The position numbers and the translations under genes were made by a program. The notes beneath the pieces were generated by a model. That model did no database searches and was not told where the DNA came from. It saw only the letters and a list, made by a program, of their open reading frames with translations. From positions 1-64,000 of the forward strand of contig NZ_JACCGK010000004.1 in the NCBI RefSeq assembly GCF_013416325.1: a stretch of DNA of 64,000 nucleotides. Direction: 5' to 3'. Positions 37,099 to 47,635 of this stretch are shown here, in pieces. The stretch is from Vreelandella sedimenti (GTDB lineage: Bacteria; Pseudomonadota; Gammaproteobacteria; Pseudomonadales; Halomonadaceae). How positions within the stretch are numbered: position 1 is the stretch's first letter; each line of letters starts with the position of its first letter.

Positions 37099-39164
37099 TG
37101 GCTGTAAATACGCTTTTACTAGAACTCGGTGCAGAAGAGCTGCCGCCCATGGCTCTGGATGCTCTTTCCGATGCGTTCGCCGCGAGCATCGAGAAAGGTC
37201 TACAAGAAGCCGATGTTCCCTTCGCCAGCGTTACCGCTTTTGCAACGCCACGGCGTTTAGCGGTACAGGTGCATGAACTGGCCGACAAACAGCCTGATCG
37301 TGACGTTGAGCGCCGTGGCCCTGCACTGGCGGCTGCCTTTAAGGATGGCGTTGCCACTAAAGCCGCGGAAGGCTTTGCCCGCTCTTGCGGTGTAAGCGTC
37401 GACGAGCTGATTCATTTAGAAACCGATAAAGGTACTTGGTTAGGTTTTCGTGAGCAGCAACCGGGAGAATCTATTCAAGCGCTGTTGCCTGAGATTATCC
37501 GCAAATCAATTAGCACCCTCCCCGTGCCTAAAAACATGCGCTGGGGAGCTTCACGGGTTGAGTTTTCCCGTCCCGTGCATTGGCTGGTAGCCATTTACGG
37601 TAATGACGTAGTGGCCGCCGAGGCACTTGGCCTAGAGGCTAGCTGCACGACCTACGGTCACCGCTTTCATGCTCCTGACGCTATTCAGCTGCCACACGCC
37701 GATGAGTATGTGGCTACGCTGGAAAATGCCTATGTACTGGTGGATCGTGAGCAACGCCGCGAGCGTATCCGCGAACAGGTATTAGCAGAGGCCGAAGTGC
37801 AGGAGGCCAATGCGGTTATCGACGAAGAGCTCTTGGTAGAAGTAAGCGGCTTGGTGGAATGGCCAGTCGCCCTTACCGGTAGCTTTGATGAGCGCTTTCT
37901 GGAAGTGCCCGCCGAGTGTTTGATCTCCTCGATGAAGGCTAACCAGAAATATTTTCACCTGTTGGACGACGCTGGCAAGCTGAAACCGCTATTTATCACC
38001 ATTGCCAATATCGACAGCGCTGACCCCGATCAGGTCATTGCCGGTAACGAGAAAGTCATTCGTCCTCGCTTAGCCGATGCAGCGTTTTTCTACGACACCG
38101 ATCGCAAGTACACATTAGCGTCGCGCATCCCACAGTTAGAAAGCGTGGTATTCCAGCAGCAGCTAGGCACCCTGGCGGATAAAGCTCGCCGCAGTTCGGT
38201 TATTGCGACATTTATTGCCGAACGTATCAATGGCGATGTGGCTCACGCCCAGCGTGCCGTGGCACTCGCGAAGTGCGACCTTGTGACGGAGATGGTGCTC
38301 GAATTCCCCGAACTTCAGGGCATTATGGGGCGCTACTATGCTCAGCAAGATGGCGAACCCACGGAGGTTGCCCAAGCCCTGGAAGAGCAATACTTGCCGC
38401 GCTTTGCTACTGATGCGATTCCCCAAAGTGCTACGGGCAAGGCATTAGCCCTGGCGGATCGCCTCGATACCCTAGTAGGCATCTTTGGGATTGGCCAACG
38501 CCCAACCGGTGCGAAAGATCCTTTCGCGCTACGTCGTGCTTCGATTGGCGTGATTAACATTCTGGTCAAAGGCGATCTGGATCTGGATCTGCGCGAGCTG
38601 CTTACGGTTGCCTCTGAGCAGCACCAGGGCCTCCCCAAAGCTGATGGGCTGGTTGAGGACGTGCTGACGTACATGTTGGATCGCTTCCGCGCCTGGGGCC
38701 AGGATGAAGGCATCAGCCCAGAAATGTACCTTGCCGTTCGTGCACGCCCTGTCACAAACCCTCTCGACTTCGCTCGCCGCCTGCGCGCGGTGAAGGCCTT
38801 TGCCCAGCGTGACGAAGCCACAGCGCTGGCGGCGGCTAACAAGCGTGTTTCGAATATTCTAAGCAAGCAGGAGCATGACGGCAGCACACAGGTCGATCAA
38901 CACTTGCTGCAGGAAGATGCCGAGCGGGCACTGTTCGACGCGGTGACAGGTAGCCAGGCGCAGGTGGCACCGCTATTTGCTATGGGTGACTACCAGCGTG
39001 CACTCGACGCACTTGCCACACTGCGAGAGCCAGTAGATGCCTTCTTTGACCAAGTAATGGTGATGGCGGACGACCCGGCTATTCAGCGTAATCGGTTAGC
39101 GCTTCTTGCAAGCCTTCAAGCGCTGTTTTTAGAAGTCGCCGATATTTCGCTGCTCCCTCAGTAG
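37098..39164 (+). CDS. glyS: Glycyl-tRNA synthetase beta subunit
   Basis: The tRNA-binding subunit of GlyRS, 688 residues as expected. Seen: LLLELGAEELPPMALDALSD at the N-terminus, FATPRRLAVQVHEL, ECLISSMKANQKYFHL, DAAFFYDTDRKY and the HD-like and anticodon-binding C-terminal half (GIFGIGQRPTGAKDPFALRR). Located next to gmhB, as in pseudomonads. Confidence 0.97.
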   Translation: MAVNTLLLELGAEELPPMALDALSDAFAASIEKGLQEADVPFASVTAFATPRRLAVQVHELADKQPDRDVERRGPALAAAFKDGVATKAAEGFARSCGVSVDELIHLETDKGTWLGFREQQPGESIQALLPEIIRKSISTLPVPKNMRWGASRVEFSRPVHWLVAIYGNDVVAAEALGLEASCTTYGHRFHAPDAIQLPHADEYVATLENAYVLVDREQRRERIREQVLAEAEVQEANAVIDEELLVEVSGLVEWPVALTGSFDERFLEVPAECLISSMKANQKYFHLLDDAGKLKPLFITIANIDSADPDQVIAGNEKVIRPRLADAAFFYDTDRKYTLASRIPQLESVVFQQQLGTLADKARRSSVIATFIAERINGDVAHAQRAVALAKCDLVTEMVLEFPELQGIMGRYYAQQDGEPTEVAQALEEQYLPRFATDAIPQSATGKALALADRLDTLVGIFGIGQRPTGAKDPFALRRASIGVINILVKGDLDLDLRELLTVASEQHQGLPKADGLVEDVLTYMLDRFRAWGQDEGISPEMYLAVRARPVTNPLDFARRLRAVKAFAQRDEATALAAANKRVSNILSKQEHDGSTQVDQHLLQEDAERALFDAVTGSQAQVAPLFAMGDYQRALDALATLREPVDAFFDQVMVMADDPAIQRNRLALLASLQALFLEVADISLLPQ

Positions 39165-39192
39165 TCGTCGACTAATGGATCGCAAATCCAAG

Positions 39193-39218
39193 CCCAGCCC
39201 TAACGGCTGGGTTTTTTT
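39193..39218 (+). terminator. Intrinsic terminator after glyS
   Basis: CCCAGCC, loop CTAAC, GGCTGGG followed by seven T. A strong rho-independent terminator 29 bases after the glyS stop; it separates glyQS from gmhB, which would need its own promoter. Confidence 0.93.
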
Positions 39219-39234
39219 ATTGTTTGGGAGTACG

Positions 39235-39250
39235 TGTTTCACGTGAAACA
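39235..39250. promoter_or_regulatory. parS site 1 (ParB-binding centromere)
   Basis: TGTTTCACGTGAAACA, a perfect 16-bp palindrome identical to the chromosomal parS consensus. It lies between the glyS terminator and gmhB. ParB loads here and, with ParA, segregates the origin region. Confidence 0.95.
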
Positions 39251-39328
39251 ACTTTGTTAGATCGGGGTAAAATAGTCTTAATTCTCGCGGGCAGAAAGTA
39301 TCGCGGCAACCGTATCAATAGGATCACT

Positions 39329-39877
39329 ATGCTAAGTACCGATAAACTTGTCATCCTGGATCGAGACGGCGTCATCAACCATGACTCTGATAACTACATC
39401 AAATCTCTCGACGAGTGGGTGCCCTACCCCTCTTCAATCACTGCCATTGCCCGCCTCACACGCGCGGGATACACCGTTGCCGTCGCAACGAATCAATCCG
39501 GGGTTGCCCGAGGCTATTATGATGAAACAATCCTCCATGCGATGCATGAACACTTAATTTCGTTAGTAGAAGCGGAAGGCGGGCATATTGCTCATATTGT
39601 TTACTGCCCCCATGGGCCAAATGATAATTGCCAATGCCGTAAACCATTGCCAGGAATGCTAATACAGATCCAGCAGATCCTGGGGCTAGAAAGTTTAACA
39701 GGAAGCTGGATGGTCGGTGATAGCCTTCGCGATCTTCAGGCGGGCGAAGCCGTAGGTTGCGAAACAGTGCTGGTCAGAACTGGAAAGGGAAGCAAAACTG
39801 AGCAAGCAGGCACTGGCCTTGAAAAGGCCAGTATCTTCGATGATTTAGCGCAATTTGTTGAGTGGCTCATTAAATAG
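39329..39877 (+). CDS. gmhB: D-glycero-beta-D-manno-heptose-1,7-bisphosphate 7-phosphatase
   Basis: A 182-residue HAD phosphatase that removes the 7-phosphate between the kinase and adenylyltransferase steps of HldE. Seen: VILDRDGVIN (HAD nucleophile Asp), VATNQSGVARG, the zinc loop CPHGPNDNCQCRKP and WMVGDSLRDLQAG. ATG 39329 has AGGAT about 6 bases upstream. The frame is open back to 39224, through parS, which I take as non-coding. Confidence 0.94.
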   Translation: MLSTDKLVILDRDGVINHDSDNYIKSLDEWVPYPSSITAIARLTRAGYTVAVATNQSGVARGYYDETILHAMHEHLISLVEAEGGHIAHIVYCPHGPNDNCQCRKPLPGMLIQIQQILGLESLTGSWMVGDSLRDLQAGEAVGCETVLVRTGKGSKTEQAGTGLEKASIFDDLAQFVEWLIK

Positions 39878-39987
39878 CTAAGCGACACCGAGTTGGAGAG
39901 TCATAACCGCTTTGCGTTGCCTGCGAAACTTTGACTGAAACGAATACCCTCACCTGCTAAACGCATCCTGCCCATTTATCTACCAAT

Positions 39988-40022
39988 AAAAGCGCCGCTA
40001 TGAATAACATAGCGGCGCTTTT
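39988..40022. terminator. Bidirectional terminator between gmhB and gyrB
   Basis: AAAAGCGCCGCTATG, loop AATAA, CATAGCGGCGCTTTT: a perfect 15-bp stem whose A and T flanks give a T-run in both directions. It ends gmhB on one side and the gyrB operon on the other. Confidence 0.93.
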
Positions 40023-40066
40023 CCTAGTGACATTAAATCATGTTAAGGCGAGGCTCGTTAACGTAG

Positions 40067-40082
40067 TGTTTCACGTGAAACA
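40067..40082. promoter_or_regulatory. parS site 2
   Basis: A second perfect TGTTTCACGTGAAACA, in the short gap between the bidirectional terminator and the gyrB stop codon, 832 bases from site 1. Confidence 0.95.
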
Positions 40083-40102
40083 CTTGCGAGCACATTCATA
40101 TC

Positions 40103-42580
<2,478 letters not shown>

Positions 42581-43684
42581 CTAGCTGACTCTCTCTAAAC
42601 CACTCCCCCCCTCCTTGCTATGTTTCACGTGAAACATATTTACGGGGGTATCAGTTCGCCAGGCATTCTTCAATGCGGAAGGTTCGACACTGGTAATAAA
42701 TGCTTGGCACTGCATATCTTCGAGTAAACCACAAAACTGATATCGATTTTGCTCGTCAAGCTCTGCGGGCAAATCATCGATAAGATAAATACAGTGCCGC
42801 TGTGCTGTTCTTTCCAGAAACCGCCCTTGGGCAAGTTTTAATGCACTCACCACTAACTTTTGCTGGCCTCTGGAAAGCACTTCTACAGCAGGCTGCTTGT
42901 TTATCCTAATACGTAAGTCAGCGCGCTGCGGGCCTTGCTGTGTAAACCCCATCTGCTGATCAGTTGGCCGACTATCGTGTAACACAGCCGCAAGAGTTCG
43001 CTCTTTATCCCAACCTCTGGCGTAGTGAAGCGACAATCCCGGCAAGGGAAGCAACACCTTAAGCGTCTCTTCAAAGACGGGCAAAAAGTCACTAAACCAA
43101 GCACGTCGTAACGAGTCCATCTGTTCACCCCAAAGGGCTAGCTCATGCTCCCACACCGCCATTTCTTGAGTTAGTATTCTACCACGCCTGAGCAGTGCAT
43201 TCCGATGTTTCAACGCACGCCGGGTGCGCTTCCAGATTGCTAAAAAGTCATGTTTCACGTGAAACACACCCCAGTCGAGAAACTCACGACGTCCGGCTGG
43301 TGAACCTTCAAGCAATCGGAAAGCATCTGGGTTAATTAATTGAAGCGGCATAGCCTCTACCAATTCCGCCAACCGAGCGTTCTTATCTCCCTTTAAACGA
43401 AGCTCCAGCTCCCGCTGAGCTCTTAAACGACGCACGCCAAGGGTAACCTCAGGCTCACCACTTAAACGTCCGTACAGCGTCATATAAGGCTCATCTGTTT
43501 GGATCGCGTTTTTTAATTGGCGAGTACGAAAAGAGCGCCCCATACCAAGAATATGCACCCCCTCCAACAGACTTGTTTTGCCGCTGCCATTAGCACCGCT
43601 AATAACGTTGATATGCGAAGAGGGCGTCATCTCAACCGGTTTGAGATTGCGCAAGGCGTGGAAATTAAGCAGTGTCAGGCTCAT
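42581..43684 (-). CDS. recF: DNA replication and repair protein RecF
   Basis: An SMC-like ATPase that helps load RecA at gaps. The 367-residue protein has Walker A VISGANGSGKTSLLEG, LLEGSPAGRREFLDWG, signature VLSRGQQKLV and Walker B IYLIDDLPAELD. Two perfect parS sites are embedded in frame: both read F-H-V-K-H (in DWGVFHVKHDF, about residue 145, and NMFHVKHS near the C-terminus). The first falls in a conserved segment; the second lies in a poorly conserved tail followed by a G7 run. Confidence 0.96.
   Translation of the reverse strand: MSLTLLNFHALRNLKPVEMTPSSHINVISGANGSGKTSLLEGVHILGMGRSFRTRQLKNAIQTDEPYMTLYGRLSGEPEVTLGVRRLRAQRELELRLKGDKNARLAELVEAMPLQLINPDAFRLLEGSPAGRREFLDWGVFHVKHDFLAIWKRTRRALKHRNALLRRGRILTQEMAVWEHELALWGEQMDSLRRAWFSDFLPVFEETLKVLLPLPGLSLHYARGWDKERTLAAVLHDSRPTDQQMGFTQQGPQRADLRIRINKQPAVEVLSRGQQKLVVSALKLAQGRFLERTAQRHCIYLIDDLPAELDEQNRYQFCGLLEDMQCQAFITSVEPSALKNAWRTDTPVNMFHVKHSKEGGSGLERVS
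42621..42636. promoter_or_regulatory. parS site 3, within recF
   Basis: Perfect TGTTTCACGTGAAACA near the 3' end of recF, encoding part of NMFHVKHS. Confidence 0.95.
43251..43266. promoter_or_regulatory. parS site 4, within recF
   Basis: Perfect TGTTTCACGTGAAACA in the middle of recF, encoding VFHVKHD within a conserved RecF segment, 630 bases from site 3. Confidence 0.95.
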
Positions 43685-43733
43685 CCTATTATCACCACTT
43701 AAAAGATCCTCGGAAAAAGGGAGTATTCGAACG

Positions 43734-43771
43734 CGTTAGCGGCGCTTCTGCTACCAGAAGCGCCGCTAACG
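43734..43771. repeat. Long perfect hairpin between dnaN and recF
   Basis: CGTTAGCGGCGCTTCTG (43734-43750), loop CTAC, CAGAAGCGCCGCTAACG (43755-43771): a 17-bp perfect stem. There is no T-run on either side, so it does not look like a standard terminator. It lies about 50 bases upstream of recF on the transcript and could pace polymerase, act as an RNase site or lower recF expression relative to dnaN. Confidence 0.8.
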
Positions 43772-43809
43772 TAGCTTGCTTACGTATTGCTGTTACGCGC
43801 CCAAAGCGT

Positions 43810-44913
43810 TTACAGGCGCATCGGCATAACGACATAAAGCGCATCACCGCCGCCGGGCTCTTCCAACAGCGCGCTACTGTTGGGGTCGGCCAGGGTAATC
43901 TGCACGCGATCTTCATTTAACACTGTCAGCACATCAACTAAATAGCCGACGTTAAAACCAACTTCCATTGCCCCGCCATTATACTCAACGGCGATATTCT
44001 CCTCCGCCTCTTCCTGCTCGGGGTTGTTGGCCATTACTTTAAGGTTGTTCTCCTCAAGATAAAGGCGCACACCACGGTACTTCTCATTAGAGAGGATAGC
44101 AGTACGCGAAAGTACTTGGCGAAGCTCCGCACGCTCGGCAATCAATACTTTATCGCCATTGCGGGGCACGACACGCTCGTAGTCAGGAAATTTACCGTCG
44201 ATTAACTTGGAGGTGAAGGTAAAGTCGCCAGTATGAGCACGCACATGGCTAGAGCCAAGCGTCAAGCTGACGGGCTCATCGCTATCGTCTAGCAAACGCG
44301 ACAGCTCTAAAATCCCCTTCCGGGGTACAATCAACTTTTGAGACTGGCTAACAGTGACTTCGATTGGCCGCGAGCACATTGCCAAACGGTGTCCGTCAGT
44401 AGCGACCGTGCGAAGTAAATTGCTTTGAATTTCCAGCAGCATACCGTTTAGGTAATAACGCACATCCTGCTGCGCCATGGCAAACGAGGTCGCTTCTATC
44501 AGGTGCTTTAGGGTACCGCGAGGGACGCTAATCTCCTGGCTACCGTCCGCATCTTCGATATTGGGAAATTCAGCGACCGGGAGCGTCGACAACGTAAACC
44601 GTGAACGACCACTGCGTAGTACCGCACGGCCCTCTTCAACGGCGAGCTGAATGTCGGACTGATCGGGCAATGATTTACAGATATCCATCAGCTTACGCGC
44701 TGGCACTGTCGCGGAACCCGCCTGATCAACCTGGCTTGCCACCGTGCGGCCCACGAGCTCGACTTCTAAGTCAGTACCGGTGAGCGACACCTGGTCACCC
44801 TCTACCTGAATCAACACATTAGACAGTACTGGCAGCGTTTGACGGCGCTCAACAACACCAGCGACCAGAGTCAGCGGACGTAGCAGCGCCTCTCGGGAAA
44901 TCGAAAATTTCAT
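43810..44913 (-). CDS. dnaN: DNA polymerase III beta sliding clamp
   Basis: The 367-residue ring-forming clamp of the replicative polymerase. It shows MKFSISREALLRPL at the N-terminus, RRQTLPVLSNVLI, FAMAQQDVRYYLNGMLLE, TDGHRLAMC and the C-terminal VVMPMRL that closes the peptide-binding pocket. ATG 44913 has CCGGAG 7 bases upstream; the frame is open to 44961. It lies 60 bases behind dnaA. Confidence 0.98.
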   Translation of the reverse strand: MKFSISREALLRPLTLVAGVVERRQTLPVLSNVLIQVEGDQVSLTGTDLEVELVGRTVASQVDQAGSATVPARKLMDICKSLPDQSDIQLAVEEGRAVLRSGRSRFTLSTLPVAEFPNIEDADGSQEISVPRGTLKHLIEATSFAMAQQDVRYYLNGMLLEIQSNLLRTVATDGHRLAMCSRPIEVTVSQSQKLIVPRKGILELSRLLDDSDEPVSLTLGSSHVRAHTGDFTFTSKLIDGKFPDYERVVPRNGDKVLIAERAELRQVLSRTAILSNEKYRGVRLYLEENNLKVMANNPEQEEAEENIAVEYNGGAMEVGFNVGYLVDVLTVLNEDRVQITLADPNSSALLEEPGGGDALYVVMPMRL

Positions 44914-44973
44914 CAATACTCCGGTTCTATATCCTGAAAGACCTGCGTATAACAGGCCCATCCCATGGAATGA

Positions 44974-46440
44974 TTAACTGGTCAACAGGCGCAGTAAATT
45001 CTTGTAATCCTCGCGAATATCCGCGCTCTCTTCCTGCAATGATTTCACTTTTCGGCAAGCGTGCAACACCGTTGTGTGGTCACGCCCGCCAAAGGCATCG
45101 CCAATCTCAGGTAAGCTGTGATTGGTGAGCTCTTTAGCAAGCGCCATCGCCACCTGACGAGGGCGGGCAACTGAGCGTGAACGGCGCTTCGAAAGCAGAT
45201 CCGCCACCTTAATCTTGTAATATTCGGCGACCGTACGCTGAATATTATCTACCCCTACCTGCTTATCCTGAAGCGCTAACAGATCTTTCAGAGACTCACG
45301 AATAAAATCTTGGGTAATCGTTTTACCCATAAAGTGCGAATCAGCAATGACTTTTTTCAACGCACCTTCCAATTCGCGCACGTTGGAACGAATTTTTTGC
45401 GCAATGAAGAAAGCCGCATCGTGAGGCAAATCGACCTTAGCTTGGTCGGCCTTTTTCATCAAGATGGCCACACGGGTTTCAAGCTCTGGCGGCTCTATCG
45501 CGACCGTAAGCCCCCAACCAAAGCGTGATTTAAGGCGTTCCTCTACACCACTGATCTCTTTAGGATAGCGGTCAGAGGTCAGGATCATTTGCTGACCACC
45601 TTCTAATAACGCATTGAAGGTATGAAAAAACTCTTCTTGAGAGCGTTCTTTTCCAGCAAAAAACTGAATGTCATCAATAAGTAACGCATCAACACTGCGA
45701 TAAAAACGCTTAAAATCATTAATCGCATTAAGCTGGAGCGCTTTAACCATATCGGCGACGAACCGCTCTGAGTGCAGGTATACCACCCGGGCGTTTTCAC
45801 GCCGGGTTGCCAATGCGTTCCCCACTGCATGCATTAAGTGGGTTTTACCCAAGCCTACGCCGCCGTATAAAAACAAAGGGTTATAAGCGCCACCGGGGTT
45901 TTCAGACACCTGGCGGGAGGCAGCACGAGCCAACTGGTTAGACTTACCTTCCACGAACGTATCGAAAGTAAAATTCGGATTGAGCCCGCTGCCATGTTTC
46001 AGACTGCCTTCTACCTGTACCTGACGTTCATTATTACGCCGACTCGGCGCTTCATCGCGTAGCCTATCGATCTCGCGCTCATCAGCAATATCGCCGCGTG
46101 GCGGCGTATGTACCGCTGGCGACGCTGGCCGCGACGGCGAAGCCGATACAGGATTACCTAAATCACGATGCTGAGGGGCCTGGGTTGCCAAACGGCGACT
46201 ACCCACCGTCAGGCTGACCTTTGGCGGTTTGGCCGGTGCGAGTTCACGCATCAGCTCACTAATCCGCTTGGCATACTTATCGCTCACCCAATCGCGCACA
46301 AAACGATTCGGCGCCAATAAGCGCAGCTCGTTGGACTCTCCTTCTTCTGCCTGCAGCGGGCGTATCCAGGTATTGAACTGTTGTGAATTCAGCTCATCCT
46401 GCAGGTTGTCCAGGCACTGTTGCCAAAGCGTCAGTGACAC
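44974..46440 (-). CDS. dnaA: Chromosomal replication initiator DnaA
   Basis: AAA+ initiator that binds and melts oriC. The 488-residue protein has domain I ([20 protein letters not shown]), a variable linker (about 85-150), the AAA+ core with [18 protein letters not shown] (Walker A) and [13 protein letters not shown] (Walker B), and domain IV with [19 protein letters not shown] that reads DnaA boxes. It starts with GTG 46440, preceded by GGTGAGA. The promoter must lie within the adjacent origin, allowing autoregulation by DnaA boxes. Confidence 0.98.
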   Translation of the reverse strand: MSLTLWQQCLDNLQDELNSQQFNTWIRPLQAEEGESNELRLLAPNRFVRDWVSDKYAKRISELMRELAPAKPPKVSLTVGSRRLATQAPQHRDLGNPVSASPSRPASPAVHTPPRGDIADEREIDRLRDEAPSRRNNERQVQVEGSLKHGSGLNPNFTFDTFVEGKSNQLARAASRQVSENPGGAYNPLFLYGGVGLGKTHLMHAVGNALATRRENARVVYLHSERFVADMVKALQLNAINDFKRFYRSVDALLIDDIQFFAGKERSQEEFFHTFNALLEGGQQMILTSDRYPKEISGVEERLKSRFGWGLTVAIEPPELETRVAILMKKADQAKVDLPHDAAFFIAQKIRSNVRELEGALKKVIADSHFMGKTITQDFIRESLKDLLALQDKQVGVDNIQRTVAEYYKIKVADLLSKRRSRSVARPRQVAMALAKELTNHSLPEIGDAFGGRDHTTVLHACRKVKSLQEESADIREDYKNLLRLLTS

Positions 46441-46848
46441 TCATCTCACCATCGGTTGAAAACGGCCGACCATTGTAGCGCCCAAAGCCTCGGTTATCCA
46501 CACGGGTTTAGGCCTCAATATTGCCCTGTGGACAACTAACGATGAGCCCATGGGAAAACCTTGTGGAGGGACGGGGATAATTGTTAAATATGCGTCTTAC
46601 ACACGGGTTAATCACATCTCGCCAACACCTTGTAGACGGCTTATACGGGACTTACACACAGATTTTTTATTGTTATAGGCAATTGAAAAACATAGCTTAA
46701 AACTACTTATCCACAAATAGTATCCCCACTATTAATAACAACAGGTTTAGAACTACCTATTAGTAATAATAGTGACTTTATCAATGGCTACTCTTACCGT
46801 ATCAAGCACGCTGGTTGAGCTGTGATAACGCTTTTATGCAAGGAAAAA
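46441..46848. other. oriC: Predicted chromosomal replication origin oriC
   Basis: The dnaA-rpmH gap is the standard origin site in pseudomonads and relatives. It contains perfect DnaA boxes TTATCCACA at 46494-46502 and 46707-46715, TTGTCCACA on the minus strand at 46527-46535, and near-matches TTACACACG (46597), TTAATCACA (46608) and TTACACACA (46652). The stretch 46725-46780 is AT-rich and includes TAGTAATAATAG (46761-46772), a possible DnaA-trio for strand melting. The dnaA promoter should also be here on the minus strand. Confidence 0.9.
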
Positions 46849-46877
46849 TTGCACCCAGCAGAGGAAGTCTCTACAAT
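46849..46877 (+). promoter_or_regulatory. Predicted sigma-70 promoter of rpmH-rnpA
   Basis: TTGCAC (46849-46854), a 17-base spacer and TACAAT (46872-46877). Transcription would start near 46884, giving a leader of about 90 nt before rpmH. Confidence 0.85.
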
Positions 46878-46898
46878 TTCCGGTCTTGAATTGAATCT

Positions 46899-46931
46899 CC
46901 CCGGCTAGTTCCTCACTGGACCGGGCTTTTT
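46899..46931 (+). terminator. Terminator-like hairpin (possible attenuator) in the rpmH leader
   Basis: CCCGG-CTAGT, loop TCCTC, ACTGG-(A)-CCGGG: ten base pairs with one bulged A, followed by CTTTTT. It lies between the rpmH promoter and the rpmH start, so it could terminate a fraction of transcripts or shield the message. Regulation is inference; the structure is read directly. Confidence 0.65.
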
Positions 46932-46973
46932 GGAATTCACTTTCCGTCCTAAACCACGTGGGAATAACGAGTT

Positions 46974-47108
46974 ATGAAACGCACTTTTCAACCTAGCGTT
47001 CTCAAGCGCAAGCGCGCGCATGGCTTCCGTGCTCGTATGGCAACCAAAAACGGTCGCGCCGTCCTCGCACGTCGCCGTGCCAAGGGCCGCAAGCGTCTGA
47101 GCGCCTGA
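46974..47108 (+). CDS. rpmH: 50S ribosomal protein L34
   Basis: A 44-residue ribosomal protein with the unmistakable sequence [20 protein letters not shown], then [20 protein letters not shown] and a short tail RLSA. It lies beside oriC and heads rpmH-rnpA, as in nearly all bacteria. TAACGAG precedes the ATG. Confidence 0.98.
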   Translation: MKRTFQPSVLKRKRAHGFRARMATKNGRAVLARRRAKGRKRLSA

Positions 47109-47115
47109 TCTCAGA

Positions 47116-47514
47116 TTGCGTGTACCGCAGCAAGGCTTTCCCCGGCAATTACGGTTACTAAATGCTGGGGACTTTAGTCACGTGTTTGAGCAAGCCGACC
47201 TAAAAGTGCATGGCAAAGGTATGATGGCGTTAGTTCGCTTAAGTACTCGGGGACACCCCCGCCTTGGACTGGTGGTCAGCAAAAAAAATGTTAAACGCGC
47301 CGTAGATCGCAACCGTTTCAAGCGTCTGGTTCGAGAATCCGTTCGTCTTCGTCAAGATTACCTACCCTCTGTGGATATAGTGGTACTTGCGCGACGTGGC
47401 GTTCAGGATATCGATAACGACACCTTGCATCGCCAGTTACACGGCATGTGGAAACGACTACAGCGTGACGCACAGGCGGTGATCGCAGCACCAACGCCTA
47501 AGCGTGACACGTGA
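47116..47514 (+). CDS. rnpA: Ribonuclease P protein component
   Basis: The 132-residue basic cofactor of RNase P, which matures tRNA 5' ends. It has FPRQLRLLNAGDFSHVFEQ, PRLGLVVSKKNVKRAVDRN and the RNR signature RNRFKRLVRESVRL. No ATG or GTG fits the family start; TTG 47116, 7 bases after the rpmH stop, is the likely initiator (E. coli rnpA also avoids ATG), so translation is probably coupled to rpmH. An A8 run lies at 47281-47288. Confidence 0.94.
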   Translation: MRVPQQGFPRQLRLLNAGDFSHVFEQADLKVHGKGMMALVRLSTRGHPRLGLVVSKKNVKRAVDRNRFKRLVRESVRLRQDYLPSVDIVVLARRGVQDIDNDTLHRQLHGMWKRLQRDAQAVIAAPTPKRDT

Positions 47515-47545
47515 CCTTTGGTGCACCCCTCGCCGCTCGACCTCG

Positions 47546-47563
47546 GCCTGCCAACTGGCAGGC
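47546..47563 (+). other. Hairpin between rnpA and yidC
   Basis: GCCTGCC, loop AACT, GGCAGGC, then TTTCG: a perfect 7-bp stem in the 121-base gap where yidD usually begins. The T-run is short, so at most a weak terminator. No yidD coding sequence was found in this gap or overlapping its ends. Confidence 0.6.
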
Positions 47564-47635
47564 TTTCGTGTGTCAAGAGTCGAGTAAATGACACTGCGCC
47601 ATTAGCATGTTCACCACCCAGCGGGCAGAACCCTC

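Noticed and set aside
38342-38887. 181-residue open frame antisense to glyS
   Set aside because: It is a shadow of the glyS reading frame; composition is Ser/Arg-rich low-information sequence, no ribosome-binding site and no recognisable motif.
42603-42612. C7 run at the recF 3' end as a phase-variation switch
   Set aside because: Seven bases is modest, and it alters only the variable last ten residues of a housekeeping protein.
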